Shown piece by piece: positions 14,141 through 25,700 of a stretch of DNA of 64,000 nucleotides (position 1 is the first letter of the stretch; each line of letters begins with the position of its first letter). Made by a program: the position numbers and the translations under genes. This DNA is from Allodiplogaster sudhausi (Eukaryota; Nematoda; Chromadorea; Rhabditida; Diplogasteridae): contig CALZFC010000030.1 in assembly GCA_945643635.1 (NCBI GenBank), positions 2,542,501 to 2,606,500 on the forward strand, in the 5' to 3' direction. The notes under the pieces were generated by a model. The model searched no databases. It was not told the DNA's origin and saw nothing but the letters and a program-made list of their open reading frames with translations.

Positions 14141-15947
14141 AGGCGATAGAGAGAGAGAGAGAGAGAAGGAGGGAAGAAAGAAAGGCAGAGAACTTAGCGA
14201 TATTCCCTCTAGGGAACACATCTCATAAGCGAGTATATCTCTTTTTTCGCTCGCTTGTCGAATATCAAACAGCAAGTATATCAAAAGTGGAGTGAAGAAA
14301 GGAAGAAGATGGAGAAAATGATGGACGCACGGTTTTTCACTTGATTTTATAAACTAAATACTGACATGTTCAAACGATTTTCTATCACATAAACTTAGAA
14401 ATTGAAGGAATTTTGAGTGTAATAGTCATGTAATATATATATTCTTTGAATGGAACTTTTGCACAAAAAAGTATATATTTGTGCTCTTAATAAAAAATAA
14501 TTTGTTATAAATAATTGGCTGGAAAAATGTTTCTTTTTTTTTACATTTTAGCTAAATTAATTTTTTTCTTTTGAGGTGCCAGGCCACGCTGAACGGAGAG
14601 CCGCAGCTGATAGAGTGGGCGCGGTTCGTGCGCGTCAACAGCCACGCAGTCTTTGAGGTTTAATTTTTTTTTTTTTGAATTTTTGAATTTTTTCACTTCC
14701 CGCCAGAACTTTTTAATTCCATTTTTTTGAACTAAACGCTGCAATAGGTGAATTTGAGATGTCTTTTCCCCACTTTGGTCTCGAAAACTGTTGTTAATCA
14801 GCGAAGATGAAGAGCTTTAGTTTAGTTCAAAACGAGTTTTTTTTTCTCTTCGCAGTTTGGAATTCCCCCGAAAATTCTAGAATGATTTTCATGGATTAAT
14901 TAAGGGATTTGGCCGTTTTAACTTATGGTAGAGGGAAAAATTTTTTTTTAGAACGACGCGAATTTTGTGAGGTGCAACTTGGTGGCTTTTACTTAGGAAA
15001 AAGCACAAATTCTTTCCCTTGACGTGGGCCTTGCCAATCCCGCCCCCTCTGCTCTCATTTATTTATTTTTAATTTTTTTTATTTAAAATCGTTTTCAAAG
15101 CGACAATTTCAAATTTCAAGTTTCCCGCCACTTAAGGGGACGGTAGATGACACGGGCAAGAAGGCGTCCATGACGCCCGGTTCAGCGCCCGCATACGACG
15201 CAGGCAAGTATCGTTGCGAGATCAAGACCAGGGATGGCGACGTCGTCTATGGCAATCTCTTCGTTTACAGTAAGTTGGAATTTTGTTTCTGTTAATTCTT
15301 AAATATCGTCTCACTAAAGATTAGAAGTGACACTAAAATAAATCTCTTGTTTTTGCGGCAATAAGTCTCTTATTCTAATCCGTAGCATTAAATAAATAAA
15401 TTCTTAAATATTGCTTTCCCACACTTCCACTATCTTGCCTGAAATAAGACTGTCATATAGGAAATATATTTAAAAAATTATTATTTTACCTAACTTTAAA
15501 AATTTCTCACGTTGCGCGTCAAATAAAAATGGAAATTTTAATTTTTTTGAAAAAAATTTTCCCAACTACTTTCCATTTGGTCCACCTCGGTGGTTTTGAC
15601 AAAGTCTCCTTCAATAAATTCTCACGCATCACTTGCGAATTGATCCGTCCTCCTTGATTAATGCATATAACTGCGCATTCATATTCTATCTCACTCTTCT
15701 CTCAACCTCTCGTTTCACTCTCTACTCTCTCTCTCTCTCTCCTTCTTTCTCTTTCTCTCTCTCGCTCTCCCCTCTCTTGTCTCTCTACTCTCTTTCTCTG
15801 TCTCTACTCTCTTTCTCTGTCTCTACTCTCTCTCTCGTTCTCTCTCTATATACTCTCTAACTCTCTCTACTCTATTCTACTCTTTCTCTTTTCTTCTCTT
15901 CTCTTTCTCTTTCTCTTTCTCTTTCTCTTTCTCTTTCTCTTTCTTTT

Positions 15948-15993
<46 letters not shown>

Positions 15994-18400
15994 TCTCTCT
16001 CTCTGTTTATCTCTTCTCTTTCTCTACTCTCTGTTTCTCTCTTCTCTTTCTCTACTCTCTCTACTCTCTTTCTCTCTCTACTTTCTCTCTACACTCTTTC
16101 TCTCTCTACTCTCTTCCTCTCTCTTTCTCTCTCTACCCTCTTCTCTCTCTGCCTCTCTCTCTCTTCTCTTTCTATTCTCTCTCTTTACTCTATCTTTCTC
16201 TCTTCCTCATCTCTGACTTTACTCTCTACTCTCTCGCTCTATCTACTCTGTCTCTCTCTTTCTCTCTGTCTCTCTCTCTCTGTCTCTCTTTCTATCTCTC
16301 TCTTTTTCTCTCTATCTCTCTCTGTCTCTCTCTCTCTTTTCCAGCCCGTCCCATCATCCACGACGACGACAATCTGCGTCTGGAGGTGCACGACAGCGAT
16401 CCATTCACGGTGATTGGCGCTCCGATCACAGGCCCCGAGGGCGGATCGGTTAGACTCCTTCGTCTCTTTCCATCAGGGCATTCAACCCCCCTCCCCATCC
16501 CAAGCCCCCCCCCCCCCCGGAGGTCTAAGTCTAACCCCCCTCCCCCACTTTGGGGACCCTCATACCCCACCTCTCGTCTCCTCCTGATCACTTCTATTGG
16601 TGGAAAAAAAACAAAAGAAAACAAAACTTACTTGCGCCATATCCTTTTCATCTGGCCAATTTCAAGAGGGACTTCTATTATAGTTTCCTTAACAAGTTAC
16701 TTGTTTTTTTAATGAACTATAATTGCAGGTGAACCTGACGTGTCCAACTGCTGGCTACCCGACCCCGTCGATTAACTGGTACAAGGATGGCGAGCCGCTT
16801 GGTTAGCATTTCCTATTCTTTCCTTCTATCTACGATTCTGATGAGATTGAAAAAGTTGTTATTTTTTTAAATATTTTCTTTCGTTAAAGATTTTTTATTT
16901 ACTACTAATAGGACTAATTGTAAGGAAAGTTACAGCAGTAATAGTTTTCGAACCAATTATTATTTTAACAGCTAATAGCGGCCCGCAATTTTCTACTTCA
17001 TATTTCTTTTTCTGTGCCAACTCTTACAATTAGTATTTTCCATGTTTTTTTCTTTTTTTTTTAGTCTGTCGCTACTCTTGCAGTATTTTTCTTCAAGAGT
17101 TATAATTTTCTCTCGTTTATAGTACTGAAAAATGAGAGTAACTTAATTAATAATTAAAAAAAAGTAAAATAAATTAATAATTAAAAAAAAGTAAAATAAA
17201 TTAATAATTAAAAAAAAGTAAAATACTTTATCAACTTCTACAGAGAGCTCGGACCGTGTCATAATCAAGAACAACCTGGTCACCATCAAGGGTCTGTCCA
17301 AGGAGGACGAAGGCCACTATCGGTAATGATCTGATCTCTGAACTTTGATCTTTGAACTCTGATCTTTGATCCTATCACATGTCTAGGGAAGAAATCGTAA
17401 TGACGATTTAACAGATCCACCCAGATGAAAGGCCCCTCGATTTTTCCTACCCCCCACCTTGTGTTTCCGATAGAACTTGGTCATTTTAGACCAGTTTTCA
17501 GAACGGTCATTTTTAGGTAGCCATACCCTTTAAAATCCCATCACGACAATTATTCCCTATACACGAGCTTACTGTAGCCGTTCGATTCGACGAATTCTGT
17601 CAACTTTTTGCATGATTTCTCCATTGCCAACTCGGATGTCCGAACCAGAAAGCCAGTGAAATGAATTGTGATTTAATAAAAAAAAAATAATAAACTGGAA
17701 ATTTTGTTATCATTTTAGCCTTTCTTCTATATATTGGTTTTGAAAGTCGCAATTTTTTAATCGTAAATTTTTCATTCAATTTCAGTTGCACTGCCTCCAA
17801 CGCGTTCCCTATGCGAGTGGATGAAGACGTCCAATCATACGAAGCACATCTCGATCAGGAGCTCAAGATTTCGAGTTGGTTTTGAGAATTGGTTTTTTTT
17901 AATAATATAAATTTATTTCTTAAATATTTATTAAGCATTTATTTCCTGCAATTATTTTATTTTATTTACTAAAGAAAAAAAGATTAAATTTTCATTCCAA
18001 ACATAGTTTATGACTGCCCCGCTGGTTTTCATTCTGTCACTTGCTATAAATGAGCGAGCACTCGCAACTTGTTTGATATTTCTCGCTTTCGTCATATTCT
18101 CTATAGCCTTATCTCTCTCTTGCCTTCCCCTCTTTCTCATTCTCTCTCTCTTTCTCATTCTCTCTCTCTCTCTCCTCTCTCTCTCTATTTTAATCTTTCT
18201 CTCTCCTCTCTGTCTCTATATCTCTCTCTAGCCTCCCCCCTCTCTCTCATTCTCTTTCTCTCTCTCTCACACTTTATCTTAATCTCTCACTCTCTCCTCT
18301 CTATCTCTATATCTCTCCCTAGCCTCCCCCTCTCTCTCATTCTCTTTCTCTCTTCTCTCTCTCACTTTATCCTCTCTCTGATCTCTCTATCTCTATCTCG

Positions 18401-18449
<49 letters not shown>

Positions 18450-19492
18450 TCCATTTCCAGATGGTCTTGGCTGGATCTACCCTCTGATCGTAATCATTAT
18501 CATCTTCCTCGTCCTCTTCTGTATCATCTGGTCATGCGCAGCCTGGAAGAACTACAAGGCCGACCAGTACAACGTTGCTAAGCAAGAGTCAGTTTCATTC
18601 AAAATAAATAAATAAAAATAAATATATATATATTTATATATATATATATTTTAAATATTAAAATACATATTTCTATCATTCTGCCACGCTCCCTTTTTCT
18701 CTCGCTTCATCCTTCTTGTCTTTTGCACCGCTTCACTTTATTCTAGCCCCATAAAATATGCTTACAATTAGCTGCAGAGAAAAAAGCCTATGTCTTACGT
18801 AACTTGAAGAACCTAGAACTGTCTCACCCTGCTTTAAAAAAATTTTCTTTATCATTCCTGTGAATGAATGAAGAAAGCAAGGCAAAGACAATGCAAAAAA
18901 AGAAATGAATGAATACAAGGAAGTATGCAAATGAGGAAGTATTAGACTGAATATTATTGAAGATATCCACTCATCGCTTCCTTCATTTGCTTCATTTCCT
19001 TGTATTCATTTAATTCATTTGCTTTTATTTGCATTTCTTATTTTTGCTTTCGTCATTCATCCAGCTTCGCTTCATTCTGTCATTCATTCATTTGGACCTT
19101 ATAAGGTTATAGAACCAAGCACATAGCCACTGAACCTTTTGAAATTTCTTTATTCTAAAAGCTATAATTTGCAAGAAACATTTTTAAAGCCTACGCCGCT
19201 TCGTTTTTGAGCTCCAAAAAGTTCTTGACATATGCTTTTTGATGCTTTTTGTTTACTGATTAGCTGCATCCATCCAGTTATTGTCTAAAATGAACAGATC
19301 AAGTTGAACATGAATTTTGTTTTCTTTAACGTCTATAAAATATATTTATTTTCACACCGCACACACACAAACGCTCTCACAAGTATGGCTTGTCTCGGGT
19401 TTGCTCTACTTTTTGTTACCTGGGATATTTCTTTTTTTATTACTTATGAGATGAGTTTTAGTTTTATTGTCACGTTATTTGTCTACTTCTGC

Positions 19493-19525
<33 letters not shown>

Positions 19526-20738
19526 TTCTCTCTTTCTCTCTTTCTCTCTCTCTCTATCTCTTTCTCTCTCTCTCATCTCTCTCTCTCTCTCCATCTCTCT
19601 CTCTCCTCTTCCATTTCGTCCACCGTCTCTGTCCGTCCTCTTGCAGGCAGCGTCTTGCCGAGCACGGTGGTCTTCGACGATAATCGATTTAAAACTATAT
19701 TAATTATTAATTAGCCGAATTAATTAGCTCCCTGAATCAGGGATCCGAGGGTTTTTTAAACTAGAAAAAGAAGAAGAGAAAGATTGAAAGGCAACATTAA
19801 CCTCATCAGGAGCCATCTCATATTACGAGCGATATTTGCTCAAAAATCTCAAACGAAAATCCTGCAATCTCTCTGGCACAATTTTTGAAAGAGTACATAG
19901 GATTTTGTTAGTATTCGAAATTCAGTTTAATTCAAATTATTTTTTTTATGGGCATCTAAAATACTTGAAATATTCCTCTGAATTCGCACTTTTCCGCTTC
20001 GAAATTGGTAGATAATTGGGATGCGGCCAGACAGATTTTGACAGTTGGGGAACGGTATCGAAATGTGTTCCATTCTTTTGTAGAGATCCTATATTTTGGG
20101 TTTATATTAGAAATATTTTTTGGCTAGCGTATATTAATTGGGTTTTTTCTTCTTTTTAACATAAACATAAATAAATTGATCGCGACACGCAGCCACCACG
20201 ACTTCTTTGCCCGGGTTTGGAAGAGGTTAGACGGGCCGGACCTAAGTGTTGCCACTCACCCCGCACCCCGCCCTCTTCATGTTGGTTTGTTGTGAAGCTG
20301 TGATGCATGTGGTGTCTGGTTCATGTTAATAACTGCTTATATATACTAACTGGTACAATTATAGAAATATACGTGGGGTGTCTTACAATTAGGTAATTGT
20401 TTTCAATAGCACACCAAAAAAAAAAGATTTTTTAAAGTAAGATTCTATGAATGTTGATTTTTTTTAAATAGAGGAGCCGATTGACAATTAAGTACGTGTA
20501 AATTTATTTTGTCAAGAACATAAGAAGCAGTAACTTGGATTCATGTTTTTCTTTCTTCCCTTTGTGTTTGACGGTGGATGATTGTGTGCGTGCGAGTTTG
20601 AAACCGTGAGTGTAACATTGGTAAAGTTATATAAAATGTTACCTATATGTTTCAGGGCCGTAATGGTTATCCATTTTCAGGAAGCTCTTGCGGAAGGCAG
20701 ACCTCATGGACCCCGAATACGACCTTGAGAAGCAGTAG
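10877..20738 (+). CDS. Two-Ig-domain single-pass membrane protein, 303 aa (zig/basigin-like)
   Basis: Ten coding exons join in phase: 10877-10904, 11353-11491, 14576-14657, 15137-15269, 16345-16448, 16729-16801, 17244-17322, 17786-17874, 18461-18587 and 20681-20738 (stop TAG). The start is chosen because exon 1 plus exon 2 make a clean signal peptide (MRARVLLVLAALVAL), with likely cleavage near residue 21. Ig domain 1 has Cys57 and Cys110 (motif YRC) and Trp70. Ig domain 2 has Cys167, Trp179 (NWYKDGEP) and Cys214 (DEGHYRCTASN). NLT at residue 164 is a possible N-glycosylation site. A hydrophobic helix at about 247-270 is followed by a short charged cytoplasmic tail. The architecture matches nematode ZIG-type and basigin/neuroplastin-type adhesion receptors. 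The exact orthologue is inferred, not shown. Exons 3 and 4 use unusual acceptors (GAG, AAG). The introns carry large CT and GA arrays. An alternative last exon is listed separately. Confidence 0.87.
13364..14170. repeat. CT array and two GA arrays in Ig gene intron 2
   Basis: CT repeat at about 13364-13420, then GA-rich arrays at about 13630-13760 and 13975-14165, all inside the 3 kb second intron. The order is CT then GA on the sense strand, which could fold back. A run of C lies at about 13476. No exon is seen between them. Confidence 0.85.
15715..16343. repeat. CT-rich array ending at the exon 5 acceptor of the Ig gene
   Basis: About 630 bases of nearly pure pyrimidine repeat (CT, CTTT, CTCTA variants) run directly into the acceptor ttttccag before 16345. 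It serves as an extremely long polypyrimidine tract. Confidence 0.92.
17140..17225. repeat. Three-copy 27-base AT-rich tandem repeat
   Basis: The unit contains gtaaaataaattaataatt plus an A-run. gtaaaat recurs at 17164, 17191 and 17218, giving a period of 27. It lies in Ig intron 6 just before the exon 7 acceptor at 17243. Confidence 0.85.
17323..17372. repeat. Short degenerate GATCT repeat starting at a splice donor
   Basis: Several copies of a unit like tgatctttgaactc begin immediately at the exon 7 donor (gtaatgatctg) of the Ig gene. This is one of several places where a tandem repeat starts at a 5' splice site. Confidence 0.6.
18095..18452. repeat. CT-rich array ending at the exon 9 acceptor of the Ig gene
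   Basis: About 350 bases of CT-dominated repeat with a partly repeated internal block (the sequence around 18180-18240 recurs near 18295-18330). It leads into the acceptor ccatttccag before 18461. Confidence 0.9.
19497..19612. repeat. CT array before the candidate alternative exon
   Basis: CT-rich array on the sense strand of the Ig gene, followed about 35 bases later by the acceptor of the candidate alternative terminal exon at 19647. Confidence 0.85.
19647..19683 (+). other. Candidate alternative terminal exon of the Ig gene
   Basis: A good acceptor (cctcttgcag), preceded by a CT tract, opens a short exon. Joined to exon 9 (donor after 18587) it stays in frame and ends at TAA after a tail of 12 residues, E-QRLAEHGGLRR. 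The constitutive tail from exon 10 begins E-KLLRKADLM, so both would be short charged cytoplasmic ends. This is inference from splice signals; transcript support is not available here. Confidence 0.4.
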
Positions 20739-22719
20739 AAGCGAAAACTCGACTATTCTCGGATGCAACCGACTGGAGTCCTGAGCCCAAATTACATCGC
20801 AAAATGTCATGTCTTTGTAGCCAAAAACAAATTTAATTCGTAAATTTCGACCGATTCATGACAAACTGTCAACGGTTTAAAAAAGTGTTTTCTTATGTTT
20901 CGCTCTCAAATTGCCTAATATTCCAAAGTTACTGCCACTTATTTTTTTTCTTGTTTCAAAATCACATGTACAAGTTGTTTGCTTCTTCCTTTTACTTTTG
21001 TACCGTTTCACTCGCTTAACAATTGTATTGTCAAGGTTAGACTACTTCTTGTACTTTATTTTTTGTTCGTTACATATTTGTCAGCGGCTCTTTTTGTACC
21101 ATTTTTCTTAAACGCCGAATCTCCACAGAGCACTCAGTTTTCTCCCCAACCATCTTGTGTGCAACTGCTATATATATTTATAATTAATTGCCTGTTTTCA
21201 AATGATGAATTTAATTCAGAGAAAACCCGCCTTTTCTTCTGTTCTCTTAACATTGCGTGCTCTTTTGTCTTGTTTTTTTTCTTCTCAGGAGAGACTAACG
21301 GCACACATGTATTAATTAGCATACTGTACTCTCTTTTTTTTGCTTGCTTGCTCTCGTATACTGTAGCACCCGAGAATTTTGAACTTTTCGATTGCTCCTT
21401 TTTTCAATAACTACTACTACTCCCGCACCAATAATGAATGGCCTAGGTTAACGAATGTTGTCAAGCTGCCTTTTGTTGTTGAAAAGTACACATTAATTGT
21501 CAGTGGCCACTTAAATGTGTACCATCGCTAGTATATATATTTTTTTTCTGCTGCAATTATATTGTTAGAAGGTATTTGTACTCTTTTATGCCTATCTTTT
21601 TATTCCTATTCGTTTTTACTCCTCCCTGTGACGCGCATTCTATGTACCTTATCCTCTCCTCTTCTCTCTCTCTCCCTGGTAACACAAGAATTGTTACCCT
21701 AACCGAATAGTTCGCCTCACCCAGATAACAGCTGCTCTGTACTCTTTCTTAATCTTATCTTTTACAGTTCAATTTGTTAATCACCGAATTCCCTATCTCT
21801 GTCTCTCTCTCTTTTATCTCTCTCTCACCCTCTTTTTCTCTGCATACTGGTATCTGCTTGCGTGCCGCTACCGTATTGCGCCTCGTTTGGCTCCTATAAT
21901 TCTAGAATACTGTAGCTTGGTCTTGTGGTGTATACTGTATCTGTGACTTTAGTACCTAATAATAACTTTTTGCAACCTGACAATGAGCAAATTGACAAAT
22001 TGTAGCTTCGCCATTATGGTTTCCTTCTTTCCCCTGATACCCTATATTTTCTAGAGCTCGTTCCCAAAATGTTTGATGAATAACAATTTCGTATTCCCTA
22101 TGACAGTGCCGCTTCTTACTATTATTATCGAATTTGAGTGTGTTTTCCCCACACGTGACCAACCTACTACTTACTGTTTCTGTACAGTAGTAATAAATAA
22201 AATGTCTAATTGTGCACGTATTGACGCCTTTCTTTTTATGCACCACACACACGCACTCTTTTATAACAATACGCCAACAACGAACACGAGAGATAACAAA
22301 ATAGCAGAGAATAGAGAACGTGGATGAAAGAAAACAAGGCGAGCCTCCACTTTTCGGGACTGAATATGAGAACAAAAAAGGACTGCGAACAGAAAGCTTG
22401 GAGGAGTGGAGATTTATAAAAGAGTCAAAAGCAGGAGAATCAACAAGTCATATTCAGCGGTTTCATGGGGTCTCAAAGCAGTAATTTTCACGTTTCATCC
22501 AGAAATTGATAGGGGCCTAATTGTAAGCATATACATTACTTCATTCATGTATAGAAAAAAGTAGCCGTTCGTGCTGGCAGATCATAAAAGATTAAAGACG
22601 AGGGGGGGGGCAGATCAGAAGTGGTCTAGAGATGTGTCAATCATGGAGGATATTTGACCTACTCATGATAAATGAGGGCGGAGCTTGGAAGAGTGGACGG
22701 GTGGGCGGAGCTTGTTGAC
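20739..22719. other. Convergent intergenic region, Ig gene and CCT7 3' ends
   Basis: Contains the 3' UTR of the Ig gene (+) and, on the other strand, that of CCT7. An AATAAA-type signal occurs on the + strand within 22192-22200 and could serve the Ig gene, but at 1.45 kb from its stop this is uncertain. There is a modest CT-rich patch near 21800-21840, a G-run near 22602, and two copies of atactgtagc near 21358 and 21909. No gene is supported. Confidence 0.55.
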
Positions 22720-25700
22720 TCACTGGCCCGGCAGGCCTGGCATCTGGCCGCCGGAGGGCGTGCGAGGCGCCTTGATTGTCTGGTCGACCGAGAGGACGAG
22801 GCAGACGGCTTCCGTCGCAGCCATGATTGCGTTCTGATATGTGATGTTTTCAAATTCCATTTTTTTTAAATTCTAATTTGCTCTAAGTTCTGATTTCTAT
22901 AGTAACATAAAACATTGGCGCTGTATAAGAGGTTATCTCGATTTAGATATATTAAAAAAAACAATAATAAAACCTTGTTCGCCAAAAATCATGTTGACGA
23001 AAAGTATACAAATAAAAATAATAAAACCTTCTTGACGAGAGATGGCTCCCAGACGCAGCCCGTCATGTTGTCGCGGACTTCCTCGTGGTGGATGTCGATG
23101 CCCGACCACTTCTCACCTGCGAACGGAAATCAGCGGAAGTCACTTTCGAGGCCCCACCGAGGTCTCACACCCCCCCCCCCAGGATGACCCTTGGAATGAA
23201 AAAAAGAATTTGTTTAAAAATATTCCACAGAATGCTAGCACGTTTTATTGGAAAATTCTGTCTTAAATAAAATATAAAGTGCATATGCTACTTTAGTTTA
23301 TTTAAATTGTTTTTTTTATTGCAAATAAAATAAAAGAATTTCCCTTCTCGAACCCTTAGCATGGCGGTGTCGCAGTTTGTTGAGAATGTCGGTCGCGTCC
23401 AGGCCGGCATTGTAGCAGAGCTGCTGAGGGATGATCTGGAAAATTAAAGAGTTTAATTTTTTAAATATCTATATTGGTATCAAGAATGTATTGCAAAGCC
23501 GAATTCATGCACAAATATTTTTCTTCTGCTTTTATCAACTCATTCACTATACCCCAACTCTATTCGTGCACCTGCTATTCATGACCTGCGCAACTTTTTT
23601 TTTGCATCTTCATTCTATACCGTAGACTTCTATCTCTCTGCCTCTCTCTCTCGCGCGCTCTCTCTCTCTCTTTCTTTCTCTCTCTTTATTTATATCACTC
23701 TCTCGGGCAGTGATAATAACATCTATAAGTGTTCTCACATCTTTATCAATATGAATTTAAAAAAAGTAAAAATAAAAGATAAATAAATAGCTGGCCTCGA
23801 ACGATCTCGCAAATGCCTGCCAGAAGAATTGCTCCTTGCCCGCAATGTTCTTGGCCATCTCGCGGATGTGACGGCTGATCTCCATGTCAATGGCGCCGCC
23901 GCCTAGAATAAAAAATTTTTTGCTTTTTGTTCTCCTAAAAATATATCATTTATGCTGCTTACGATACATATAAATTTCAATAATAATAATCCATACGTGT
24001 TCATCTAAAAATTGGAATAACCAAGTTATCGGCTGACGAAAAGAACTAATATTTTTTTCACTTTCTCGATAAGGCCATATAATATTACAATCAGTCTGAA
24101 ACTTTCAAGAGGGGACCTAAAAGACGGCCCAAACCCCAGGCCTGAAACACGGCCCTAACCCCTCCCCCCTCACCTGCGACAATGCTGTCATTCTTCTTGG
24201 CTCTGCGCACAATCATGATTGCGTCATGGAGACTCCTCTCCGTCTCTGCGATGAACTGCTCAGCTCCTCCTCTCAGGAGAAGAGTGCACGTCTGCGCCTT
24301 GGCTCCGCCCTCGAAGAAGTTGTATCTAAAGTAAGCAGGATCTTAATTGAGTGGTATCTACATGGGAGGAGAAGCGTTAACAAAAAAAAGGTACTGTAGA
24401 TTCTACAGTATCCACCCTGATTTTGGGCACCTTCCCTGATCCATCAATACCTCCTCTGATTTTGAAGGAACAAATTGCGTTTAAATTCTTCCAGACTCAC
24501 AACTCGGGCTCAATTTGCTTGTTCCAAAAAAGCCACGTCAAACAATGCATAATATAAAATATACCCACAATTTCACAATCTTTTTGGCAGACTACTAACT
24601 AATACAATTTTGGCACATTGCAAACTAATTCTATTTGGCAGTTGCCGATATCTTCCCTAATCTCCCCTCCCGCACCTCTCGCTGCCGACTTGCTGCTCGT
24701 AGAACTTGTCACACGCGCCGAGGACGTCGCGCGTAATCTGCGATACCGTCGTCAGGACGCTGCCTAAAGAGAAAATCGAATTCAAATTTCGCGCTAAAAA
24801 TCAAGATTCGTGTCAGGACCACACCATGTACAGTACTCCTCTCACTCTTACCTCCACAAGCTGCCATCGTGCGATCGAGATCTTCTTGCGGGATGCGACC
24901 AGCGCAGAACATGTCTCTGAAAAGCATTTATTATTCTTCATCTATAAATAAATCTCATACAAAACTCATTTAAATAAGTAATCATAAAATAACTATATAA
25001 AAAAATCGAACTTCTAAGTTCACACAAAAGTTCAAAGTTCACTGACCTGTCCGCGAACCACTGAGTAGCGACGTCACCAATCGGCAGCTTCGACAACACA
25101 ATCTTGGCTCCGCTGTCGTGGATCTTCTGCATCTTCTGGTAGAGGATGTCCCACTCGGCATCCACAATCTGAAAAGAGTGGCTAGAATTAGAGAGAGAGG
25201 CGAGAGGAGAGAAAGAGAGAGAGAGAGAGAGGCGAGAGAAAGAGAGGAGGGAGAGAAGAGTAAGAGAGACATTGTGCTTCCTTTTTATGTCATTTTAAGT
25301 TACGATAAAACCACTAAGCCTAGTGAGAACAAAATAAACAGCGAGATCAACAAACTCTTTTATAGAAAGTTGAATCCGCTTTTTTTTCCTTGTCAGCATT
25401 AAAAAATTTCTTCCTTTTTTTTTAAAAATAGAACGTAGGTCTTAATGTAAAAAGTCTATAGGAAAGCCCAAGCTTGGGGGAATGCTAAAAAAGTGACGTC
25501 ACACCTTCTGGAAGTCCTCGACGCTCGTGATTCTCGCTTCTGCATTCTCCTTCTCCGCCTTGAGTTCGAGCTCAATGTTCAGCAGAGCGACGAGCGGCTT
25601 CTCGTAGTGCTTGGGCTGAATTTCTTTTATACATTTTTGAAATTTAAAAATTGATTTTGTTTAACGAAAATAATCAGATGTAATATCTTATTCTATGATT

